DNA from: a bacterium
Lineage (GTDB): Bacteria; Chloroflexota; Dormibacteria; Aeolococcales; Bog-877
Direction: 5' to 3'
NCBI GenBank assembly: GCA_021798435.1
Contig: JAJZGN010000043.1
Span: 1-11,425, forward strand
Length of the DNA stretch: 11,425 nt
Positions 5,876 to 11,425 of the stretch are shown piece by piece. The notes below the pieces were generated by a model. That model searched no databases, was not told where the DNA came from, and saw only the letters and a program-made list of their open reading frames with translations. Made by a program: the position numbers and the translations under genes. Every line of letters begins with the position of its first letter. The first letter of the stretch is position 1.

Positions 5876-7312
5876 GTGGACGCAGCCGTCGACGAGGCGG
5901 CGCTGGGGGGCGCCGCCGAAGGAAACCAGCTCAAGGCCAACGTCCTGAGCCTCTTCGACTCGGTGGTCATGGGCGTCGCCGGGGTGGCGCCGGGCTACTC
6001 GATCGCGGCCAGCACCGCGGTGCTCTTCGGAGCGGTGGCACTCAGCGGACCGGGTTCGCTCCTCTACTGCGGGATAGCCATGTTCGGGATCGTCTGGGCC
6101 TTCAATTACCTGGGCCGGGTGGATGCCAATGCCGGGGCCAGCTACGCCTGGGTGCGGCGGGCCCTCATCCCCCAGCTCGGCTATGTGGCGGGATGGGCGC
6201 TCGTGGTCTCGGCCCTCCTCTTCATGGTGGCCGGGTCCTTCCCGGCTGGCGCCGTGACCCTGGGCCTCATCTCCAGCAGCCTCGCCAACAACACCCTGGC
6301 GGTGACCGCCGTGGGGGCGCTCTTCTTCACCCTGATGGTGGTCGCGGTGCTGGTGGGGGTACGGATCACAGCCCGTCTCCAGGTCATGATGTCGACGGTG
6401 GAGCTGGCGATCCTGCTGCTCTTCGCGATTCTGGCCTTCGCCCACGGCGGCACCGCCCACGCCTTCAGCTGGTCCTGGGTCTCGCCGACCAGCTTCCACG
6501 GCGTCAACGGCTTCTTCGCCGGGGCGCTGGTGGCGGCCTTCTACTACTGGGGCTGGGACACAACCGCCAACCTCAGCGAAGAGACCAAGGAGGCCAAGGT
6601 CACCCCCGGCTTCGGAGGGATCTTCGGGGTGATTGTGGTCTTCGCCCTCTTCATGGCCTTCACCATCGGGGCGAACATGGTGCTCACGGCCAGCCAGGTC
6701 AGTCACAACAGCGCCGATGTGCTCGACGTTCTGGGCCAGACCGTCTGGCCGGGGGCGGGGGGCAAGCTGATTGTCCTGGCGGTCATCCTCTCCACCGTGG
6801 CGACCCTGGAGACCACCCTCATCCAGGTGACCAGGACTTTGTTCGCCATGGGACGGGATGGCACGCTGCCCCGGGCCCTGGGCAAGATCCACCCCACCTG
6901 GAGGACTCCCTGGGTGGCCACGGTGGTGATCGCCGTAGTCTCGGTGGGCCTCTTCGTCGCCTCCAACTACGTGGGCAGCGTCTCCACCATCCTCACCGAC
7001 GCCATCAACGCCATCGGCCTGCAGATCACCGTCTATTACGGGCTGGCGGGGCTCTCCGTGGTGGTCCTCTACCGCCGCCAGCTCTTCCGCTCCAAGTCCA
7101 ACTTTCTCTTCATGGGACTGTGGCCGCTGGTGGGAGCGATCTTCATGTTCGTGATGTTCGGGGAGTCCATCCCCAACCTCTCCCCCACCGCTGACGGCGT
7201 GGGCCTGGGGGCGCTGGCTCTGGGCCTCATCCCCATGGCCTATTACTGGGCCCGGCGCAACCCCTACTTCAACCGCGTGCGCCCCGAGGAGAGGCTGGCG
7301 CCGGAGATCTGA
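5876..7312 (+). CDS. APC-family amino acid permease
   Basis: 478 residues, an inner-membrane secondary transporter of the amino acid-polyamine-organocation superfamily. About 12 hydrophobic segments cover residues 25-455. The first contains GVAGVAPGYSIAAS, the Gly-rich unwound helix 1 of LeuT-fold carriers that binds the amino and carboxyl groups of the substrate. FNYLGRVDANAGASYAWVRR after helix 2 and FYYWGWDTTANLSEETKEA (about 222-240) near helix 6 are typical of APC proteins. RTLFAMGRDGTLPRALGKIHP is the conserved cytoplasmic loop after helix 8. The GTG start at 5876 has GAAGGAG a few bases upstream. The gene stands alone between two hairpins and is probably monocistronic. The substrate cannot be read from the sequence; an amino acid or amine is the most likely. 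It could be proton-coupled or an exchanger. Confidence 0.92.
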   Translation: MDAAVDEAALGGAAEGNQLKANVLSLFDSVVMGVAGVAPGYSIAASTAVLFGAVALSGPGSLLYCGIAMFGIVWAFNYLGRVDANAGASYAWVRRALIPQLGYVAGWALVVSALLFMVAGSFPAGAVTLGLISSSLANNTLAVTAVGALFFTLMVVAVLVGVRITARLQVMMSTVELAILLLFAILAFAHGGTAHAFSWSWVSPTSFHGVNGFFAGALVAAFYYWGWDTTANLSEETKEAKVTPGFGGIFGVIVVFALFMAFTIGANMVLTASQVSHNSADVLDVLGQTVWPGAGGKLIVLAVILSTVATLETTLIQVTRTLFAMGRDGTLPRALGKIHPTWRTPWVATVVIAVVSVGLFVASNYVGSVSTILTDAINAIGLQITVYYGLAGLSVVVLYRRQLFRSKSNFLFMGLWPLVGAIFMFVMFGESIPNLSPTADGVGLGALALGLIPMAYYWARRNPYFNRVRPEERLAPEI

Positions 7313-7316
7313 CCCC

Positions 7317-7350
7317 CCGGGGCGGCGGGGCCGAGGCCCCGCCGCCCCGG
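7317..7350. terminator. Bidirectional GC-rich terminator hairpin
   Basis: A perfect 16-bp inverted repeat: 7317-7332 pairs with 7335-7350 (in practice a 15-bp stem with a CGAG loop). It fills almost exactly the 39-base gap between two convergent genes, the permease stop at 7312 and the reductase stop at 7352. There is no U-tract on either side, so it may act as a U-less terminator or a 3' stabiliser for both transcripts. Confidence 0.75.
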
Positions 7351-7351
7351 A

Positions 7352-8323
7352 TCACGCGCCGACGGCTCGGGCGATCTCGGCCATCTCCGCCCCATCCAGG
7401 CGGGCCAGCACATCCAGGGCGCCAAGGTTCTCCAGCACCTGCTCCCGCCGGGTCGCGCCGGTTATCACCGATGAGACCCTGGGATTGGCAGCGCACCAGG
7501 CGATGGCCAGTTGGGCGGTGGTGCAGCCGAGCCGCCCCGCCACCTGGCCGAGGCGCCGGGCTGCGGCGTTGCGAGCGGGGTCGGTGAGCTCCGGGCGCAA
7601 CCAGTCATACCCGGAGATGGTGGCGCGGCTTCCCTCGGGAACCCCATCGACATATTTCCCGCTGAGGACGCCTGACGCCAGCGGGCTCCAGATGGTGAGC
7701 CCCAGGCCGAAGTCCTCGAGGAGGCGCCGGTACTCCACCTCGACCCGCTCCCGGGCCAGGAGGTTGTACTGGGGCTGCTCCATCACCGGCTTGCGCAGAT
7801 GGTGGCGCTCGGCGATCTCCAGCGCCGCCCGGATGTCATCCGCCGGCCACTCCGAGGTGCCCCAGTACAGCGCCCGACCGCCTGCGACGAGGTCGTTCAT
7901 GGCCCAGACCGTCTCCTCGACCGGTGTCTCCGGGTCCGGTCGATGGCAGAACAGAAGGTCCACAAACGGCAGCTGCAGCCGCTCCAGGGAGCCCTCCAGA
8001 GCTTGGAAGAGGTATTTCCGGTTCAGGGTCCTTGTGGTGTTGACCCCGCCATCGATCCCCCAGTAAAGCTTGGTCGAGACCACCACCTGGGAGCGGGGCC
8101 AGCCCGCTCGCCGGAGCGCCCGACCCAGGATCTCCTCGGCGCGGCCCCCCGCGTACACCTCCGCCGAGTCGAAGAAGTTCACGCCGCCCTCGAAGGCCGC
8201 CTGCATGCAGCTGAGGGCCAGGTCCTCGTCCACCTGATTGCCGAAGGTCACCCAGGATCCCAGCGACAGCAGGCTCACCTTGAGCCCGGAGCGCCCCAGC
8301 CGCCGGTAGGTCATGGTCGCCAA
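7352..8323 (-). CDS. Aldo/keto reductase (Kv-beta / YghZ-like)
   Basis: 323 residues; NADPH-dependent oxidoreductase with a TIM-barrel fold, reducing aldehydes or ketones. The catalytic tetrad is visible: Asp52 and Tyr57 in FDSAEVYAGG, Lys85 in VVSTKLYWG, and His127 in LLFCHRPD. GLTIWSPLASGVLSGKY and ITGATRREQVLENLGAL near the C-terminus are the cofactor-binding segments typical of the Kv-beta-like subgroup. The start is TTG 8323, chosen because GGGAGG (8335-8330) is 6 bases upstream. The ATG at 8314 would be 15 bases away. It lies 60 bases after the CoA-transferase gene on the same strand and is probably in one operon with it. The substrate is unknown, and the pairing does not identify a known pathway. 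Confidence 0.94.
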   Translation of the reverse strand: MATMTYRRLGRSGLKVSLLSLGSWVTFGNQVDEDLALSCMQAAFEGGVNFFDSAEVYAGGRAEEILGRALRRAGWPRSQVVVSTKLYWGIDGGVNTTRTLNRKYLFQALEGSLERLQLPFVDLLFCHRPDPETPVEETVWAMNDLVAGGRALYWGTSEWPADDIRAALEIAERHHLRKPVMEQPQYNLLARERVEVEYRRLLEDFGLGLTIWSPLASGVLSGKYVDGVPEGSRATISGYDWLRPELTDPARNAAARRLGQVAGRLGCTTAQLAIAWCAANPRVSSVITGATRREQVLENLGALDVLARLDGAEMAEIARAVGA

Positions 8324-8329
8324 GTTCCA

Positions 8330-8335
8330 CCTCCC
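8330..8335 (-). promoter_or_regulatory. Ribosome binding site deciding a TTG start
   Basis: GGGAGG on the minus strand, 6 bases before TTG 8323. This favours TTG over the ATG at 8314 for the aldo/keto reductase. Confidence 0.65.
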
Positions 8336-8383
8336 AAAGCACCGCGGACTAACCGCCTATGAGGGTACCGGGAGGACGGGGCC

Positions 8384-9607
8384 CTACCCGGGAAGTGAGC
8401 TCAGCCAGTCCCGGATCTCCTCTGAGTGCTCGCCCAGCCCGGGGGCGGCGCGGCGATAGGTCACCGGGGTGAGTGAGAGTCCCATCGGGTCGGCGACCGC
8501 CGGGTCCGGAGCCGAACCCGCGCGGGGAAGCTGCACCACCGGGTCCAACCCATAGCTGGCGGCGAGTGCCAGGGCCTCCCTTACATCGTTGACAAGCCCG
8601 CAGGGAATCCCCCGGCGGGAGAGCGCCGGGACCCAGTCGGCGGCCCGGCGTCGGCGCAGCACCGCCTCCAGTTCCTGGCGGAGTTGGTCGCGGTTGTTGA
8701 CGCGGGCGGGATTGGTGGCGAAGCGAGGGTCCTCCGCCAGCTGGTCCCGCTCGAGCGCCGCGCAGAGCGCCCGGAACTGGCGATCATTGCCGACCGCCAG
8801 GGCCAGCGGGCGGTCCATCGTCTCCAGGAGTTCGTACGGAGCGACGCTGGGGTGGCGATTGCCCATCGGCTCGGGGACGACTCCGGCCATGAGGACCGAC
8901 GATGCCTGGTTGACCAGCGACGAGAGCAGCGTGGAGAGGAGGTTGAGTGAGACCAGCTGGCCCATTCCGCTCCGGTCGCGCTCCCGAACTGCAGCCAGGA
9001 CCGCCACGGCGCCGTGGAGGCCCGTGAGCACGTCCACCAGTGCCACCCCCGCCTTGGTCGGAGAGTCCGGCGCCGGCCCGGTGACGCTCATCAACCCGCC
9101 CACGGCCTGGACCAGGAGGTCGTATCCGGGCAGGCTACGGCCCTCCCCGGCACCGAAGCCACTTATCGAGCAGTAAATGAGATCGGGGTGAATTCGGGAG
9201 AGCTCCTCGTAGCCGAGACCGAGTCGCTCCATGGTCCCGGGCCGGAAGTTTTCGACCACCAGGTCCGCGCGGCCGACCAGCTGCCGCGCCACCGCCCGCT
9301 CCGCCTCCGCCCCCAGGTCCAGGACGAGCGAGCGCTTGTTACGGTTCACGGAGAGGAAGTAGGTGCTGCGCCCCTCAGGGTCCCAGGGGGGGCCCCAGTG
9401 CCGGGCGTCATCGCCCCCGTCCGGGCGCTCCACCTTGATCACGTCGGCACCGAGGTCGCCGAGCAGCATGGTGAGGTAGGGGCCGGCCAGAACTCGGCTG
9501 AAGTCGGCCACCACCAGTCCGCTGAGGGGGCCCGCCTTCCCTTGGCCAACGTCCGGCTCCAACAATGGCACCCGCCGACCTTGCTGGGAGCCGACCGGCG
9601 CTGTCAA
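8384..9607 (-). CDS. CaiB/BaiF family (class III) CoA-transferase
   Basis: 407 residues; moves CoA between carboxylic acids through an aspartyl-CoA anhydride. LSGLVVADFSRVLAGPYLTMLLGDLGADVIKVE (28-60) is the nucleotide-binding first half. Also present are VNRNKRSLVLDL (87-98), VVENFRPGTMERLGL (117-131) and LPGYDLLVQAVGGLMSVTG (159-177), with Asp163 as the expected catalytic aspartate. The C-terminal half has NRHPSVAPYE and GIPCGLVNDV, both family hallmarks. The start is uncertain: TTG 9607 has no good ribosome binding site. GTG 9571 would shorten the non-conserved N-terminal tail and still leave all motifs. Substrates of this family range from formyl/oxalyl-CoA to carnitine, succinyl-malate and bile acids, and the context does not choose. 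It precedes the aldo/keto reductase by 60 bases and is divergent from thiM. Confidence 0.94.
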   Translation of the reverse strand: MTAPVGSQQGRRVPLLEPDVGQGKAGPLSGLVVADFSRVLAGPYLTMLLGDLGADVIKVERPDGGDDARHWGPPWDPEGRSTYFLSVNRNKRSLVLDLGAEAERAVARQLVGRADLVVENFRPGTMERLGLGYEELSRIHPDLIYCSISGFGAGEGRSLPGYDLLVQAVGGLMSVTGPAPDSPTKAGVALVDVLTGLHGAVAVLAAVRERDRSGMGQLVSLNLLSTLLSSLVNQASSVLMAGVVPEPMGNRHPSVAPYELLETMDRPLALAVGNDRQFRALCAALERDQLAEDPRFATNPARVNNRDQLRQELEAVLRRRRAADWVPALSRRGIPCGLVNDVREALALAASYGLDPVVQLPRAGSAPDPAVADPMGLSLTPVTYRRAAPGLGEHSEEIRDWLSSLPG

Positions 9608-9728
9608 GGTGGCCGGGCGCGCCGAGCTGCCCCCCCAGCTTCCCGCCTGGCCCTTCTCCCCAAGAGGGGCCGCCGAGACCGAGCCACGGGCGAGCTGGCC
9701 CGGGGCTCGACGTAGGATGGGTTAGAAG

Positions 9729-9807
9729 TGACGGAGGGTGTCCGCCGGGTCGGACTGAGAGCACACCTGTGGAACCTGATCTGGCTAGCACTAGCGAAGG
9801 GACGTCA
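9729..9807 (+). promoter_or_regulatory. TPP riboswitch (THI element) controlling thiM
   Basis: The conserved TPP aptamer sequence is present: CTGAGAG (9755-9761) and GAACCTGATCTGG (9772-9784), then CTAGCGAAGGGA (9791-9802). Pairings can be drawn by eye: P1 TGACG (9729-9733) with CGTCA (9803-9807); P2 GGTGT (9737-9741) with ACACC (9763-9767); short P3 TCCG (9741-9744) with CGGA (9751-9754), sharing T9741 at the junction; P4 CCT (9775-9777) with AGG (9798-9800); P5 CTGG (9781-9784) with CTAG (9791-9794). The ribosome binding site GAAGGGA (9796-9802) lies in the 3' strand of the aptamer and P1 reaches the first base of the thiM ATG. TPP binding should therefore block initiation directly, without a separate expression platform. 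Confidence 0.93.
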
Positions 9808-10598
9808 TGACAGAACCCACCTGGGCCCCCTCCCTGCGAGCGGTGGCGACCGAGTCGCCCCTGGTCCACTGTCTCACCAACATCGTGGCGGCCGGATTCA
9901 CCGCCAACGTCCTGCTGGCCCTGGGGGCCTCACCGGCGATGGTCGAGAATGCCGAGGAGGCCGGGCCGTTCGCCAACGTGGCTGGTGCCGTGCTGGTCAA
10001 CCTGGGGACCCTGAGCAGCGAGCGGGTGGCGGCTATGCGCGCCGCCGCCGCCGCGGCCCAGAGGGCCTCGCGACCCTGGGTCCTCGACCCCGTCGCCGTG
10101 GGGGCGCTCGACCACCGCACCCGCCTGGCTCGAGAGCTGCTGGACCACCGGCCCACGGTCATCCGGGGGAATGCCTCCGAGATCGCCAGCCTGGCTGGCT
10201 GGGATGGGGCAGCTGGCCGCGGGGTCGACTCCACGATGGGCTCGGGAGCGGCGGTCGGAGCGGCCCGGGAGCTGGCGAGGTCAAGTGGAGCCGTGGTGGC
10301 GGTGAGCGGCGCCTTCGACTACGTCACTGATGGCCGCCAGGTGTTTGAGGTCCCGGGGGGAAACGTCCTCATGACAAGGGTCACCGGCGTGGGATGCGCG
10401 CTGGGGGCGGTGATGGCGGCGCTGCTGGCGGTGGCCTCGGACCCGCTCACCGCCGCCCGAGACGCCTCGGCCGTTCTCAAGGAGGCGGGGAGCCGGGCGG
10501 CGGCTCCCCCACCCCCCGGACCGGGGACCTTCGCCGTCCGGCTACTCGACTGCCTGGGGGACATGGCACGGGAAGCTGCTCCCTCACCTGCGGACTAG
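9807..10598 (+). CDS. thiM: Hydroxyethylthiazole kinase
   Basis: 263 residues; phosphorylates 4-methyl-5-(2-hydroxyethyl)thiazole with ATP to recycle the thiazole half of thiamine. VHCLTNIVAAGFTANVLLALGASPAM (20-45) is the family N-terminal signature. VLDPVAVGA (91-99) and IRGNASEI (118-125) follow, and TGVGCALGAVMAALLA near residue 192-207 holds the conserved cysteine (Cys196) and the anion hole. The length is normal. The ATG at 9807 follows GAAGGGA (9796-9802), which is part of the TPP riboswitch. The ribokinase-like fold works as a trimer in the cytoplasm. No thiD or thiE is adjacent, so this is a lone salvage gene regulated by TPP. The assignment is strong because protein family and riboswitch agree. 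Confidence 0.96.
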   Translation: MTEPTWAPSLRAVATESPLVHCLTNIVAAGFTANVLLALGASPAMVENAEEAGPFANVAGAVLVNLGTLSSERVAAMRAAAAAAQRASRPWVLDPVAVGALDHRTRLARELLDHRPTVIRGNASEIASLAGWDGAAGRGVDSTMGSGAAVGAARELARSSGAVVAVSGAFDYVTDGRQVFEVPGGNVLMTRVTGVGCALGAVMAALLAVASDPLTAARDASAVLKEAGSRAAAPPPPGPGTFAVRLLDCLGDMAREAAPSPAD

Positions 10599-10619
10599 CC
10601 GGGGCAACCGCAGCCCGGC
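10598..10619 (+). terminator. Weak hairpin after thiM
   Basis: GCCGGG (10598-10603) pairs with CCCGGC (10614-10619) around a 10-base loop, starting at the last base of the thiM stop codon. There is no U-tract. It may end the thiM transcript; a 6-bp GC stem is also likely by chance in this composition. Confidence 0.3.
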
Positions 10620-10720
10620 GTGGACTAAGGCGGGCTCCGGGAGAAGGACCTGCCGGATGAGCGCCCCAGCACGCTAGGCCCTATGCTGACTGCGCAAGTC
10701 TTGGTTCTCTGCGAGGCATC

Positions 10721-11209
10721 ATGTTCAGCTTTCCCAACCCGGTGAACGAGGTGGCCAGCCGTGTGGTGGCCTCAGGAGTAGTCGTGGTCGCGGCCCTCGC
10801 CCTAGCCCTGCAGCTGCCCTGGGTCAGCGCCCTCCTCGCGTATGGCTTTCTGGCCCGGGTGGCCACCGGCCCCAGGCTCAGCCCCCTGGGACAGCTGGCG
10901 ACACGCTGGGTCGCCCCGCGACTCAGCGCCTCACCCCGGCTCGTACCCGGTCCTCCCAAGCGCTTCGCCCAGGGGATCGGGGCTCTGCTCACGGTGGCAG
11001 CTACGGCCGCCTGGTTTGGCTTCCACTCCGCCCCGATCGCCTACGCCCTGCTTGCCGTGCTCCTAATCGCCGCCTTTCTTGAGGCGGCTCTCGCCTTCTG
11101 CCTCGGGTGCTGGCTGTTCTCCCGGATGATGGCCATGGGGTTGATCCCCGCCTCCGTGTGCGCGTCCTGCATGGACATCAGCCGCCGTCGGCGCCCCGCC
11201 GACGCCTAG
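10721..11209 (+). CDS. DUF4395 family membrane protein
   Basis: 162 residues, of unknown biochemical role. It opens with the family signature FPNPVNEVASRVVASG (4-19), followed by a hydrophobic pair of helices (about 15-45). Next come the loop RVATGPRLSPLGQLATRWVAPRL (46-68) and VPGPPKRFAQGIGA (75-88), then two more hydrophobic segments (about 85-127). Two CxxC pairs are present: CLGC (127-130) at the end of the last helix and CASC (147-150) near the C-terminus. They suggest metal binding or thiol exchange at the membrane. DUF4395 genes are often found near thioredoxin- or rhodanese-like genes, but none is adjacent here. A GAGG lies 4 bases before the ATG. TATGCT (10682-10687) could be a -10 box. 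The family assignment is from recognisable sequence motifs. Confidence 0.88.
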   Translation: MFSFPNPVNEVASRVVASGVVVVAALALALQLPWVSALLAYGFLARVATGPRLSPLGQLATRWVAPRLSASPRLVPGPPKRFAQGIGALLTVAATAAWFGFHSAPIAYALLAVLLIAAFLEAALAFCLGCWLFSRMMAMGLIPASVCASCMDISRRRRPADA

Positions 11210-11425
11210 GTGCACCGTCCCGAACGGGGGGTGGAGTAGCCCGCGCCGGGCTGACGCGATCCCTCGGGGCCGATTGGCCCCAAGACCGTAGGACGGGCCT
11301 GGGGGGATCTACCTTCCCAGAGGGGACCCGGCCAAACCCACCAAGACCCGAGGGATGCCGACAGCGAGTTCGGCTCCCACGCCGCCGGCGCCGACCTGGC
11401 ACTGGATCGGGAGGTCTATCCAGTC
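11210..11425. other. Non-coding right end with a series of short hairpins
   Basis: No convincing gene in these 216 bases. Four hairpins can be drawn: CCGT (11215-11218) / ACGG (11224-11227); AGCCCG (11238-11243) / CGGGCT (11247-11252); GGGGCC (11266-11271) / GGCCCC (11276-11281); and an 8-bp stem with two G-U pairs, 11299-11306 with 11313-11320, loop ATCTAC. The first or second may end the DUF4395 transcript. A frame opening with ATG at 11355 stays open to the edge (24 codons, Pro/Ala/Thr-rich, then WHWIGRS). It might be the start of a gene, but its only GAGGG abuts the ATG, so it is not called. Confidence 0.4.

Noticed and set aside
5849..6892. 347-codon open frame on the minus strand
   Set aside because: Lies opposite the permease gene. 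Its His/Gly/Glu/Arg-rich composition is what the antisense of hydrophobic GC-rich codons gives, and no protein motif is visible.
6193..7194. 333-codon plus-strand frame inside the permease
   Set aside because: Shifted frame of the permease with a Gly/Arg/His-rich product and no domain.
9713..9718. TAGGAT as a -10 box for thiM
   Set aside because: The distance to the riboswitch is suitable, but there is no -35 match 16-18 bases upstream, so it is not called as a promoter.
11178..11402. 74-codon minus-strand frame at the right end
   Set aside because: Arg/Pro/Gly-rich, overlaps the end of the DUF4395 gene and the hairpins; no ribosome binding site or homology recognised.

Overview
The window is a GC-rich (roughly 70%) bacterial chromosomal segment. 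It is densely coded, with frequent GTG and TTG starts and good GGAGG-type ribosome binding sites. A nickel superoxide dismutase with its maturation protease, an Rv2466c-like nitroreductase and a DUF4395 protein suggest an actinobacterium or another high-GC terrabacterium, such as a Dormibacterota/Chloroflexota relative. The sequence alone does not settle the phylum. No mobile element, CRISPR array, tRNA or rRNA was seen.

Layout. Positions 1-127 (minus) hold the N-terminus of a cysteine-synthase-like PLP enzyme, cut by the window edge. Divergent from it, 205-702 (plus) encodes a membrane-anchored exported protein of unknown function. It converges with a minus-strand cluster: sodX (1689-2063), a 49-residue Pro/Lys-rich small ORF (1494-1643) and an inositol-monophosphatase-family gene (688-1416, probably starting further upstream). 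sodN (2133-2552, plus) is divergent from sodX and is followed 73 bases later by a thioredoxin-fold nitroreductase-like gene (2626-3249). These two and sodX look like an oxidative/nitrosative stress locus.

Next is a two-gene plus-strand unit with overlapping ends: a galactose-mutarotase-like epimerase (3398-4324) and nicotinate phosphoribosyltransferase (4314-5735, NAD salvage). It is followed by a possible terminator and a promoter candidate for an APC-family amino acid permease (5876-7312). A perfect 16-bp GC-rich inverted repeat (7317-7350) separates the permease from a convergent minus-strand pair: a CaiB/BaiF CoA-transferase (8384-9607) and an aldo/keto reductase (7352-8323).

The right part carries a TPP riboswitch (about 9729-9807) directly fused to the start of thiM (9807-10598, thiazole salvage), then a DUF4395 membrane protein with two CxxC motifs (10721-11209). 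The last 216 bases have no convincing gene but contain a series of short hairpins.

Most genes are recognisable housekeeping or accessory metabolism. The points most worth a second look are the very compact thiM riboswitch, the small ORF with the displaced start of the phosphatase, the divergent NiSOD/SodX pair with its visible propeptide, and the tandem hairpins at the right edge. I did not find evidence for an entirely new system.
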